Position numbers and translations under genes: made by a program
Shown: positions 55,989 through 64,000 of the stretch, piece after piece
Layout of the letters: each line of letters opens with the position of its first letter
Position numbering within the stretch: position 1 is the first letter of the stretch
Notes under the pieces: model-generated
Seen by the model: only the letters and a program-made list of their open reading frames with translations
The model's database searches: none
Told to the model about the DNA's origin: nothing
Source of the DNA: Alcanivoracaceae bacterium
GTDB lineage: Bacteria > Pseudomonadota > Gammaproteobacteria > Xanthomonadales > Marinicellaceae
Assembly: GCA_016744455.1 (NCBI GenBank)
Contig: JADGEI010000001.1
Coordinates: forward strand, 1-64,000
DNA: 64,000 nucleotides
Direction: 5' to 3'

Positions 55989-57140
55989 TTATCTTGAATA
56001 TTCAAATGCAGTTAAGGTTCCATCTTTATTATAAGCTATTAAAGTTGAACCTGAACTAGAAGGGTAGGAATAAAAGCTTGATTTGCCCATTTGTCGTCGT
56101 GCAAGGGTATTCCCATTGGTTCCATCAATAATATGGATGTAACCATCTAAATCACCAACGACAATATCACCAAGATAGAAAACTGGTTTAGTCAGTAAGC
56201 GATGTTTATATTCTGTAGTCTTCCACTCTTCAGTTCCATCAGTGCGATTTAATGCGCGAATGTTAGAGTTGTTGTCAATAATATATAAATTGCTTCGTGA
56301 AGCAGTGACACCAGATGCTGACCCCGCATCTTTAGACCACATAACTCTTCCTGATTCTGTTGCCACAGCAACTGTTTTACCAATCGCACTTGATAGGTAT
56401 AAATCAGTGGCAATTAATGCCATGTCCCCATCAATATCTACGATTCTAGCTAACTCAGTTTTTCCTTTTGTATCTACAACATTTTGTAGCCAAAGCACGT
56501 CACCTGATTCTTGTTTTATTGCTGCAACTTTACCATTGTCAAATCCAATATACACCCTTCCTGCTTTGACGATTGGTTTTGAATTTCCACGTAAGGTTAA
56601 ATTAGGTATATTAGTATCAAACAACCACTTTCTTTCACCGGTTTTACTATCTAAAGCGTAGACACGACCATCTTGTGCTCTAACTATAGCAAGTTCATTA
56701 TCAACCACTGGTGGTGATAAAATTTCAGAAGTTAGTTTTACCTCCCATAATTGATTGCCATTCTCTTTATCTAAAGCAATAACTTGGCCTTCAGGTGTTC
56801 CAACTAAGAGTATTTTTTCTCCAACACCAGGTCCTGCACTTAATTCCTTATCTAAATCTATCGACCAAACTTTGTTACCGTTTTCAGTATTAAGTTTTGT
56901 TACTTGTCCGCCTTGAGAAGCGACATAGACGTTTCTGTTGTCAATATATGGAATTAATTTATAACCATAGGATTTTTTACTACCATCAAGTTTGTAAGTC
57001 CATAATTTATTAAATTGCCCTTGTTGAACTATTTTATCAATTTTAGCGGCTTCAAATTGTTTTTTCTTATTCTCTTTGTTTGATGAACAGGAAATACTGA
57101 ATGTTATTGTAATAATTAAAACTATTAGAATTTTGTGCAT
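55989..57140 (-). CDS. bamB: Outer membrane assembly lipoprotein BamB
   Basis: The 383-residue protein begins with a lipoprotein signal with lipobox SISC at about residue 18. It then forms a repeated beta-propeller of the PQQ-like type, with GQVTKLNTENGNKVWSIDL and GQVIALDKENGNQLWEV among the blade motifs. BamB is the lipoprotein of the BAM complex that helps insert beta-barrel proteins in the outer membrane. It lies 12 bases after yfgM and 12 before der, in the same operon. Confidence 0.95.
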   Translation of the reverse strand: MHKILIVLIITITFSISCSSNKENKKKQFEAAKIDKIVQQGQFNKLWTYKLDGSKKSYGYKLIPYIDNRNVYVASQGGQVTKLNTENGNKVWSIDLDKELSAGPGVGEKILLVGTPEGQVIALDKENGNQLWEVKLTSEILSPPVVDNELAIVRAQDGRVYALDSKTGERKWLFDTNIPNLTLRGNSKPIVKAGRVYIGFDNGKVAAIKQESGDVLWLQNVVDTKGKTELARIVDIDGDMALIATDLYLSSAIGKTVAVATESGRVMWSKDAGSASGVTASRSNLYIIDNNSNIRALNRTDGTEEWKTTEYKHRLLTKPVFYLGDIVVGDLDGYIHIIDGTNGNTLARRQMGKSSFYSYPSSSGSTLIAYNKDGTLTAFEYSR

Positions 57141-57152
57141 AAGCTATCTCAT

Positions 57153-57776
57153 TTATGAGTTTTCTATTTTCATTTCGATATTCTTCTTACCAGAATACCC
57201 TGTACCTTTTTCTACAGAATCTTTAAAAGCCGTAATGGCTTTTTCTGATTCACCTTTAGCAAAATAGGCGTCACCTTGGATTTCTTTTGCAATTGATAGA
57301 TAAGATTCTATTTTAACACTGTTTACTGTCGTTAATGCTTCATCATGTTTGCCCATTGCATTGTATACTCGAGCCAAACGCAATTTAGTAAATTCCGTTA
57401 ATAATTCATCAGGATTTGCTATAATTACACGTTTAAGTTCAGATGCAGCTTTTTCCAATTCGTTTTTATTCACAAACTCTTTTGCTAAACGTAAATGCGC
57501 TTCATAAGTATAAAAGCTATTTCCTGTTGAGGTTTCAAGTTCTTTTAATAAGGATTGGGCTTCATCAAACTCGGAAAGTTCCATAACTTCAGAGAAAGAC
57601 TCATACTTCTCAGCCATTTCGAATCTTTTTTGTTGCTGTTGAGCTTTCCAGTAATTAATTCCAAAGACACCACCTAGTCCGATGACTAAGCCTGCAACTA
57701 TTGTTAACCAATTATTTTTAATCCAATCTTTGACGATTTTTTCTTGTTCAAAATCGTCATATTCTTCAAATGCCAT
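57153..57776 (-). CDS. yfgM: YfgM-family TPR membrane protein
   Basis: A 207-residue protein with one N-terminal membrane helix (about residues 24-45, preceded by VKDWIKNNWLT) and a periplasmic region of tetratricopeptide-like repeats. This matches YfgM, an ancillary subunit at the SecYEG translocon that helps hand outer-membrane proteins to chaperones. It is the first gene of the yfgM-bamB-der-moeA-moeB run. In E. coli it sits after hisS; here tRNA-Asn lies upstream instead. Confidence 0.9.
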   Translation of the reverse strand: MAFEEYDDFEQEKIVKDWIKNNWLTIVAGLVIGLGGVFGINYWKAQQQQKRFEMAEKYESFSEVMELSEFDEAQSLLKELETSTGNSFYTYEAHLRLAKEFVNKNELEKAASELKRVIIANPDELLTEFTKLRLARVYNAMGKHDEALTTVNSVKIESYLSIAKEIQGDAYFAKGESEKAITAFKDSVEKGTGYSGKKNIEMKIENS

Positions 57777-57870
57777 GAATGTTTCCTGTGTTTATGTTGG
57801 TTGCGCAAAAGTATTGCACAAAAAAAGGAGGTTATATTAACTTAAAACTGATAATTTTTCATCAGACAAA

Positions 57871-57896
57871 TAAAAAAGGTTGCAAAAATGCAACCT
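57871..57896 (-). terminator. Terminator of the tRNA-Asn gene
   Basis: On the minus strand AGGTTGCA and TGCAACCT pair perfectly (8 base pairs, TTTT loop), followed by six Ts. It lies 12 bases after the encoded CCA of the tRNA. Confidence 0.88.
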
Positions 57897-57907
57897 ATTT
57901 AAGTATT

Positions 57908-57983
<76 letters not shown>

Positions 57984-58065
57984 AGACTTCTAATAAATTG
58001 TCTAGCAATCAATTTAGAGCGAGCATTTTAACTTAATGAACTCATCTGTCAACAACTTTAGAAAA

Positions 58066-58788
58066 TTATTTTAATTTTTTTTCTAGCTTGGAAAGAAAAC
58101 CACGTAAAATATCAATTTCGTGTTTTTTAGGGCGAATACGGTTATACATCAAACGAATTTTTGTTTTCAATGAATCGTGGCCTTCTTTTCGTAAATATAA
58201 AGCCTTTTCCATTACATCGAAATAATGTTGGAAAAAACTTTCCATTTTTTCAGAAGTTACATGATCCTCTTCAACTCCTTTAGGTAACTCTTTGGGATTT
58301 AAAGTTAAATTCGCCATACGGCACTCGTATGCCAATACTTGGACAGCTGAGGCAAGATTAAGTGATGAAAAATTCTCAACAGTAGGTAAGCGGACTAAAT
58401 AGTGGCAACGTTCTACTTCTTCATTAGTCATGCCATAACGTTCTTTGCCAAAAACTAAAGCCACATTGTTTGCGGTGGACTCCTTGCATAATAATTCAGC
58501 TGCTTCGCGAGCATCAATTATGGGAATATCTAGATGGCGTTTTCTGGCAGTGGTTCCAATGACGAGTTTGCATTGTTTAATGGCATCATCAATGTTCTCA
58601 CATATGTCAGCATTAAATAGCAAGTCATCTGCACCAGATGCGCGAGAGGTTGCCTCTGCACTCGGAAACCCTTCTGGTTTAACCAGGGCTAAATCATTAA
58701 TTCCCATGGTTTTCATTGCACGTGCTGCTGCACCGATATTGCCAGAGTGAGTGGTTCCCATTAAGACAAAGCGTATATTGTTGTTCAT
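58066..58788 (-). CDS. trmJ: tRNA (cytidine/uridine-2'-O)-methyltransferase TrmJ
   Basis: The 240-residue SPOUT methyltransferase modifies the ribose at position 32 of several tRNAs. Family motifs are IRFVLMGTTHSGNIGAAARAMKTMG, SGADDLL, the knot motif VFGKERYGMTNEE and SSLNLASAVQVLAYE. Length matches E. coli TrmJ (246). It is divergent from suhB, and in E. coli the trmJ-suhB pair is likewise divergent, so the local order is conserved. Confidence 0.94.
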   Translation of the reverse strand: MNNNIRFVLMGTTHSGNIGAAARAMKTMGINDLALVKPEGFPSAEATSRASGADDLLFNADICENIDDAIKQCKLVIGTTARKRHLDIPIIDAREAAELLCKESTANNVALVFGKERYGMTNEEVERCHYLVRLPTVENFSSLNLASAVQVLAYECRMANLTLNPKELPKGVEEDHVTSEKMESFFQHYFDVMEKALYLRKEGHDSLKTKIRLMYNRIRPKKHEIDILRGFLSKLEKKLK

Positions 58789-58852
58789 ATTTATATATTA
58801 TTTGATCAATTAAGGCTATCATACGCGATTCTAAAAATAAATGTATGTTGTT

Positions 58853-59644
58853 ATGCGCCAACCTGAAATAAATATTGCAGAGAAAGCTGCTTTTACTGCT
58901 GGAGGAGTGTTATTGCGTTTGCAAAAACAAGTCCACACTTTGCATGTCGTTAAGAAAAAAGAAAATGATTTTGCAAGTATTGCTGATAAAGCTGCTGAGC
59001 AGGCCATAATTGAAACCATTGCTAAACTTCATCCTGAACATGCTGTATTGGGTGAGGAAAGTGGCCTTATAGGTAATCAAGATGCTGACCATATCTGGAT
59101 TGTTGACCCTTTAGACGGGACTACTAACTACTTGCATGGAATCCCTCATTATTGTGTCTCTATCGCACTTGAAGTAAAAGGTGTAATTCAACATGCGCTG
59201 ATTCATGATCCTGTACGCGATGAAACTTTTTATGCTTCAAGAGGACATGGTGCTTACCTTAATGACTCACGTTTAAGAGTGGATCAAAAAGCCACATTAA
59301 AAGGCTCTATAATTGCTACAGGGTTTCCTTTCCGCAAGCGTGAAGTATTTAACCGTTATATGCTACAGTTTAAATCTATTTATAAATCAGTTGGTGATGT
59401 GAGGCGTGCCGGTTCAGCAGCACTTGACTTAGCTTATGTTGCAGCAGGTCGAGTTGACGGCTTTTGGGAAATGGGATTGGAAAAGTGGGATATGGCAGCA
59501 GGTGCTTTGATAGTACAAGAAGCTGGTGGTGATTGCATGGATTTTAAATTAAAGAAAGATTACCTAGAAAACGGTAATATTATTGCAGGAAATCTAAATA
59601 TTATTGCTGCAATGCAAAATAAGATTAAGCCTTCTATGGGTTGA
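58853..59644 (+). CDS. suhB: Inositol-1-monophosphatase family protein SuhB
   Basis: Starting at 58853 gives 263 residues and aligns with the E. coli N-terminus (MHPMLNIA versus MRQPEINIA); the ATG at 58841 is four codons earlier and cannot be excluded. The metal-binding motifs are EESG, WIVDPLDGTTNYLHG and WDMAAGALIVQEAGG. SuhB hydrolyses inositol phosphate and in E. coli also joins the NusG-dependent ribosomal RNA antitermination complex. It is divergent from trmJ, as in E. coli. Confidence 0.93.
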   Translation: MRQPEINIAEKAAFTAGGVLLRLQKQVHTLHVVKKKENDFASIADKAAEQAIIETIAKLHPEHAVLGEESGLIGNQDADHIWIVDPLDGTTNYLHGIPHYCVSIALEVKGVIQHALIHDPVRDETFYASRGHGAYLNDSRLRVDQKATLKGSIIATGFPFRKREVFNRYMLQFKSIYKSVGDVRRAGSAALDLAYVAAGRVDGFWEMGLEKWDMAAGALIVQEAGGDCMDFKLKKDYLENGNIIAGNLNIIAAMQNKIKPSMG

Positions 59645-59685
59645 TAGACCAAGTATTTCATAGTGGCAACAACTATGGTATGTCA

Positions 59686-60969
59686 CTAGATAGAATCGTT
59701 TGATAATTTTTGTTGTTGAAATGTTTCACTAGCTAATTTTCCTACTTTTATTGCATTAATCAACCAAATGATACTGAATAATATCCCAAAGAGTGCAAAT
59801 ATGCGTAGGTCTTTGGTAAAAAAGGCGACAGAATTTATAAAGAATAATTGCGTAAAGACATCTCCTGCACGATAAATAACAGTGTCTAGAAAGTTTTTGA
59901 ATTTGTATTTGATATTCTTATCTAATCCAGTAAACAACCAATCAGTGGGTGGTTTCATGATGCCATAGGCACCACTTCGTTGCATGATAATAGCACTTAA
60001 GACTACTTGTATGACTGGAAATATTCCAAATAATATGAAGGCTATGATCATCAATGTTGGATATATTCCTAAAATTTTATGAATTTTAAGCTTTTGAAGG
60101 AATAAAGGGGTAAGTATAAGTTGGAAAAATAATGTTAGCATATTGGTGAAAGTATTGATGTTGGCAAAGACGTTAGTGCGCATATCTCGGTCTGTATAAA
60201 AATCTCTAACAAAGTTTCCTTGAAGATAATAAAAAATACCACCGATTAAAACTGACATTACTGTCATTAAAGCGATTTGCTGCAATAGTTTAGAGCTAAA
60301 AATCAACTTCATGCCTTCAATAGGTGAGCCACCAAGCGGTGCTTCTTTGTTAACTTCTGTGATTTGGTTGGCATACTTTCTAACTTTGTAAACGGCAAGA
60401 ATGCAAAAAAGTAAAAATAAAGTAGATACTAATAATAAATTGATAGTGCCAATTCGATGTACTAGTGCAGCAGTAATGAGTCCTCCTGTTATTCCACCGG
60501 TGCTACCACCAGCAGCAATGACACCAAAGAGTCGTGTTCCTTGTTTTTTGCTGTAAACATCTGACATAAAGCTCCAAAAGACAGAAACTACAAAGACGTT
60601 GTAAACACTGACAAAGACAAAAAATATTCTGGCTACGATAACATTTTCGGTGCCAAATAAATGAAACACTGACCAAAGAACTATGATAACTAAGGCGAAA
60701 AAACCATAGATAATGGGTATAAATTGTTTTCTTGAATAGGTGGATACTATTTTCCCATAAATTGGTTGAATCAATAACATGACGATAAATGTTGCAGAAA
60801 ATAATAATCCATAATTTTCAGGTCCTGCTGTTACACCCATCACTTCACGAATAGGTCGCAAAATAAAATACCCTGTTAATAAAAAATAGAAATAAAGAAA
60901 TGACCAAATCAAAGGTGGCCATTCATTGGCTTTAACTTGAGATTTGAAATAAGCAATTATTTTAGACAT
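59686..60969 (-). CDS. MFS-like transporter related to Npt1/ATP:ADP antiporters
   Basis: A 427-residue protein with about 12 hydrophobic helices. The opening SFLYFYFLLTGYFILRPIREVMG and the segment WSFMSDVYSKKQGTRLFGVIAAGGSTGGITG match a group annotated as MFS or Npt1/Npt2 nucleotide-type transporters, found in many free-living bacteria. True ATP:ADP exchange is known for obligate intracellular bacteria; here the substrate is unknown and nucleotide transport should not be assumed. Its start overlaps the end of alr by 8 bases. Confidence 0.8.
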   Translation of the reverse strand: MSKIIAYFKSQVKANEWPPLIWSFLYFYFLLTGYFILRPIREVMGVTAGPENYGLLFSATFIVMLLIQPIYGKIVSTYSRKQFIPIIYGFFALVIIVLWSVFHLFGTENVIVARIFFVFVSVYNVFVVSVFWSFMSDVYSKKQGTRLFGVIAAGGSTGGITGGLITAALVHRIGTINLLLVSTLFLLFCILAVYKVRKYANQITEVNKEAPLGGSPIEGMKLIFSSKLLQQIALMTVMSVLIGGIFYYLQGNFVRDFYTDRDMRTNVFANINTFTNMLTLFFQLILTPLFLQKLKIHKILGIYPTLMIIAFILFGIFPVIQVVLSAIIMQRSGAYGIMKPPTDWLFTGLDKNIKYKFKNFLDTVIYRAGDVFTQLFFINSVAFFTKDLRIFALFGILFSIIWLINAIKVGKLASETFQQQKLSNDSI

Positions 60970-62038
60970 ATTTATAATGAACTCTTGATGTTAATTGGCA
61001 TAATAACACATAAGGTATTGTGTTGGCATTTTCTGCGATAGTTTCTATCGGTAAGTGCATTGTGTCTTCTTCGCCCCAGATTAGCACACTGTCGCCAACT
61101 GTTATATTTTTAACTTCAGTTATATCAATAGCTATCATGTCCATTGAAACACTACCAACAATAGGAGCATCGGTGTTATCTATTTTAACATAAGCTGATG
61201 GGTTAATTGCCCACGGATATCCATCGCCATAGCCAATGCCAATAATGGCTATCTGACTATCAAATTTTGCAGTATAGGTTTGACTGTAACCAATAGTTTC
61301 ACCAGCTGAGACTTTTTTGATGGCAATAACATTGGTTTTTAAAGTCATAACAGGTTTAAGGTTAAAATCAACTGATTTTTTACCTTCAATAGGTGAAACG
61401 CCAAAAAGAGATAGGCCTACTCGACACCATTCGTCGACTAGGTTTTTACCTGTGAGCAATGCTGAAGAGTTGGAGAGAGATAAGGTGTGATTGTTACTGA
61501 TTTCCAAGAACTTTTTAGTTTGTTGTTTAGTGAAATCACTTTGAGTTAAATTGGCAGAGGCTAAATGACTCATTAATATTAGCTCATTAACCTGTTGTTT
61601 GTTTTCTAGCTTTCCAATAGCTGTAGTAAAGTCTTTAGCGTTAAAACCTAATCGGTTCATTCCTGAATCATACTTTAGCCAAATATTAATCCTATTGGAC
61701 AAGGTTAATGTATCTAACATGTCAAGTTGTTGCTGTTGGTGAATAACACTGTCAAATTTATTGTCAATAGCAATATGTAGCTCAGATAGACTAAGAAACC
61801 CTTCCAATAGTACAATGCGTACAGTGGGGTTTATTCGACGAATGGTCATCGCTTCCTCTATGGTAGCAACTGCAAAGCAATCAGCCTCATCAAGAGTTTG
61901 GATGATTTGTTTTAGACCATGGCCATAAGCATCCGCTTTTACAACCAGAACAAGTTTGTTGGGAGCTAAGGTTTGTAAAACTTTATAATTATGTTTTAAA
62001 TGTTTTAGGTTTATCGTTGCTTGGGTTCCACGACTCAC
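60962..62038 (-). CDS. alr: Alanine racemase
   Basis: A 358-residue PLP enzyme that makes D-alanine for peptidoglycan. The PLP lysine is in VVKADAYGHGL (near residue 33), and the catalytic tyrosine is in IGYGDGYPWA (near residue 255). RVGLSLFGVSP is a further family motif. Length matches E. coli Alr (359). It follows dnaB by 9 bases on the same strand, the common dnaB-alr arrangement, and overlaps the transporter gene downstream. Confidence 0.95.
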   Translation of the reverse strand: MSRGTQATINLKHLKHNYKVLQTLAPNKLVLVVKADAYGHGLKQIIQTLDEADCFAVATIEEAMTIRRINPTVRIVLLEGFLSLSELHIAIDNKFDSVIHQQQQLDMLDTLTLSNRINIWLKYDSGMNRLGFNAKDFTTAIGKLENKQQVNELILMSHLASANLTQSDFTKQQTKKFLEISNNHTLSLSNSSALLTGKNLVDEWCRVGLSLFGVSPIEGKKSVDFNLKPVMTLKTNVIAIKKVSAGETIGYSQTYTAKFDSQIAIIGIGYGDGYPWAINPSAYVKIDNTDAPIVGSVSMDMIAIDITEVKNITVGDSVLIWGEEDTMHLPIETIAENANTIPYVLLCQLTSRVHYKYV

Positions 62039-62047
62039 ATTAGAACT

Positions 62048-63448
62048 CTAGTGATTGGATGAGGTGTTTTGTGGTTCTATACCAATATCACCCATAAAAT
62101 TTTCAAACCGAGTGTATTCGCCAAGCCATGAAAGAACGACTTTACCTGTCGAGCCATGACGGTGCTTACCTAGTATGATTTCAGCTTTGCCTTTATGCAT
62201 AGATTCCTCATTATAGACTTCATCACGGTAGATGAAAATAATCATATCAGCATCTTGCTCAATTGCTCCTGATTCACGTAAATCTGACATTACAGGGCGT
62301 TTATCGGAACGTTGCTCTAATGAACGATTTAATTGTGATAAGGCAATTACTGGTACATCTAACTCTTTTGCTAATGCTTTTAGTGATCGAGAAATTTCAG
62401 AAATCTCATTGACTCTGTTTTCAGCTCCCTTTACCTGCATTAATTGTAAATAATCAATCACGATCATATCCAAACCATGTTGGCGTTTTAACCTTCGGCA
62501 CCTCGCCCTTATTTCAAGTGGAGAAAGAGCTGGTGTATCATCAATAAAAATTCGAGCCCCTGCCATTAATTGTTGCTGCTGCATAATTCGTGGCCAATCT
62601 TGGTCATGCAGTTCACCAGATTTTAATTTTCTTGAATTGATACGTGATAAGGATGACATCATTCGCATAACCAATTGAACCGCAGACATTTCCATACTGA
62701 AAATAGCTACACTGGAGCCGTGTCCTATAGCGGCTTGTTCTACCAGGTTCATTGCAAATGAAGTTTTACCCATGGCTGGCCGACCTGCTACTATGATTAA
62801 ATCAGATTTTTGTAACCCACTTGTTTTCTCATCAAAATCGGTAAATCCAGATGGAATACCTGTCATGCTACCATCGGACTCACTCATTTCTTCCATGGTT
62901 TCGATGGCTTGGTGTAACAAGCCCTTCATGTCTTGGAAGCCACTTTTGTTTTTTAGGGTTTGCTCTCTAATATTGAAAACTTCCTTTTCAGCTTCCTCAA
63001 GTAAATCATCACTGGTTTTACCTTCGGTATTGAATGCCTTTTCTGTTAAATCATTACCAATATCAATCAATTGGCGTAAAACAGATTTTTCTCTAACAAT
63101 TTCGGCATAAGCTTTAATATTCGATGCACCAGGAACATTGCTGGCAATTTCAATTAAATAGTCTTCGCCGCCGGCATCTTCGCTCAATTGGTGGGTGTCT
63201 AACCATTCTCCTACGGTGATAACATCGCAAGGTTTGCTGTCGATACTTAAGGCTTTTATCGCTTTGAAAATTAGCGTATGGTCATTGCGATAAAAGTCTT
63301 CTTCACTGATTAAGTCGGCAACCTTATCCCAAGCTTCTTTAACCAAGAGTAAACCGCCTAATACAGAACGTTCAGCATCATCTGATTGTGGCGGGATTTT
63401 CAGGTTTTCAACACGGTTGGTTTTTTTCTTGTTTGGAAATTGGTTCAT
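62048..63448 (-). CDS. dnaB: Replicative DNA helicase DnaB
   Basis: The 466-residue RecA-type hexameric helicase unwinds DNA at the chromosomal replication fork. The N-terminal primase-interaction domain (about 20-150, DAERSVLGGLLL) is followed by Walker A AGRPAMGKTSFAMN, Walker B MIVIDYLQLM, and the arginine-finger region near KHRHGSTG. No intein or insertion is seen. It lies 12 bases after the fabI stop codon on the same strand. Confidence 0.96.
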   Translation of the reverse strand: MNQFPNKKKTNRVENLKIPPQSDDAERSVLGGLLLVKEAWDKVADLISEEDFYRNDHTLIFKAIKALSIDSKPCDVITVGEWLDTHQLSEDAGGEDYLIEIASNVPGASNIKAYAEIVREKSVLRQLIDIGNDLTEKAFNTEGKTSDDLLEEAEKEVFNIREQTLKNKSGFQDMKGLLHQAIETMEEMSESDGSMTGIPSGFTDFDEKTSGLQKSDLIIVAGRPAMGKTSFAMNLVEQAAIGHGSSVAIFSMEMSAVQLVMRMMSSLSRINSRKLKSGELHDQDWPRIMQQQQLMAGARIFIDDTPALSPLEIRARCRRLKRQHGLDMIVIDYLQLMQVKGAENRVNEISEISRSLKALAKELDVPVIALSQLNRSLEQRSDKRPVMSDLRESGAIEQDADMIIFIYRDEVYNEESMHKGKAEIILGKHRHGSTGKVVLSWLGEYTRFENFMGDIGIEPQNTSSNH

Positions 63449-63460
63449 ATCATTAATCGT

Positions 63461-64000
63461 TTAGTCAGCATCTAAGCCGGTCATACCCATTATGTTATAG
63501 CCAGCATCGACATAAGTAATTTCTCCAGTAATCCCTTTTGCCCAATCCGAACACATAAAGGTTGCTGCATTGCCAACATCCATCTGTGTAACTGTGGTAC
63601 GTAAAGGTGACTTCTCTTCAACGTGATCTAGCATTTTCTTAAAATTACCAATACCTGATGCGGCCAAAGTTTTTATTGGTCCTGCTGAAATTGCATTAAC
63701 GCGCGTTCCCTCAGCTCCTAAAGAATAAGCCATGTATCGAACATTTGCTTCAAGTGCGGCTTTTGCGACGCCCATGACATTATAATTGCTCATGGCTTTG
63801 ACTGCTCCTAGATAACTTAAAGTTAGCATGCTGCCACCACGTCCTTTCATCATAGGTCGGGCTGCTTTTGCCAGAGCTGCAAAAGAGTAAGAACTAATGT
63901 CCATAGCTGTTTGGTATCCTTCACGGGTAAGGTTTTGTAGGTAATCGCCTTGTAATAATTCTCGTGGAGCAAAACCAACAGCATGAACAATAATATCTAT
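63461..64000 (-). CDS. fabI: Enoyl-[acyl-carrier-protein] reductase FabI (5' end outside window)
   Basis: Only the last 179 residues are in the window; the frame is open through position 64000 and continues beyond it. Visible motifs are [30 protein letters not shown] (with the catalytic tyrosine), [15 protein letters not shown] (with the lysine) and [13 protein letters not shown]. These place it as FabI, the NADH-dependent last step of fatty acid elongation and target of triclosan-type inhibitors. The methionine at 63904 is internal, not the start. Confidence 0.94.
   Translation of the reverse strand: MDIIVHAVGFAPRELLQGDYLQNLTREGYQTAMDISSYSFAALAKAARPMMKGRGGSMLTLSYLGAVKAMSNYNVMGVAKAALEANVRYMAYSLGAEGTRVNAISAGPIKTLAASGIGNFKKMLDHVEEKSPLRTTVTQMDVGNAATFMCSDWAKGITGEITYVDAGYNIMGMTGLDAD

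Noticed and set aside
59686..60969. True ATP:ADP translocase implying an intracellular lifestyle
   Set aside because: Similar proteins are widespread in free-living bacteria, and the biosynthetic gene content here does not suggest host dependence.
62048..63448. DnaB helicase as sign of a prophage
   Set aside because: The dnaB-alr neighbourhood, full length and lack of phage genes point to the chromosomal helicase.

Overview
The window is chromosomal DNA of an AT-rich gammaproteobacterium. This rests on the rnfABCDGE gene order, the yfgM-bamB-der run, the ovoA, fdhD and yheS-type genes, and a housekeeping set (serS, rnhA-dnaQ, ssb, ispB, trmJ, suhB, alr, dnaB, fabI) all typical of that class. 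A secreted peptidase ending in a ...NGFEN tail hints at Marinicella or a related marine genus, but this is only an inference. I see no prophage, no CRISPR array and no rRNA; one tRNA (Asn) and one complete insertion sequence are present.

Layout. 1-8.9 kb: an exported di-heme cytochrome c peroxidase, a MATE efflux pump whose C-terminus looks damaged, an intact IS4-family element with 20-bp inverted repeats and an 8-bp target duplication, an AlkB-type dioxygenase, a secreted nuclease and a secreted M28 peptidase. 9.0-16.5 kb: the most unusual region, a compact cytoplasmic signalling locus. It holds two nearly identical roadblock/LC7 proteins, an Aer-like FAD-PAS protein, two PhnD-like binding proteins without signal peptides, a divergent roadblock-like protein, a small GTPase of the conservon (CvnD/COG2229) type, two paralogous receiver-like plus HTH-like proteins, and one unknown protein. 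A perfect FNR-type site (TTGAT-N4-ATCAA) lies before the roadblock-PAS-PhnD operon. 16.5-24.1 kb: yheS-type ABC-F, N-formylglutamate amidohydrolase, ovoA (ovothiol synthesis), rnhA, dnaQ, serS. 24.3-29.2 kb: complete rnf operon for a ferredoxin:NAD oxidoreductase or SoxR-reducing complex.

29.3-44.6 kb: truncated hemoglobin, a TehA/SLAC1-type channel, a TPR-like protein, a three-gene MacB-like ABC export system, a fused NuoE/NuoF-type formate dehydrogenase beta subunit divergent from fdhD, a lipoprotein followed by a hexaheme cytochrome c, and dihydropyrimidinase. 44.8-52.2 kb: membrane proteins, YjjG phosphatase, a PhyH-type dioxygenase, ispB, an MFS transporter, ssb and a phasin-like protein. 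52.3-64 kb: moeB (with an N-terminal rhodanese domain), moeA, der, bamB, yfgM, tRNA-Asn, trmJ, suhB, an Npt/AAA-like transporter, alr, dnaB, and fabI cut by the window end.

How it fits together. Rnf, the fused formate dehydrogenase subunit with FdhD and MoeA/MoeB (molybdenum cofactor), the cytochromes and the truncated hemoglobin point to flexible redox metabolism. The FAD-PAS protein behind an FNR-type site suggests the roadblock/GTPase locus also reads redox or oxygen state; the cytoplasmic PhnD-like proteins would add a small-ligand input. That last reading is inference. Three families of short dispersed or inverted repeats lie in intergenic DNA and are not explained by the genes.
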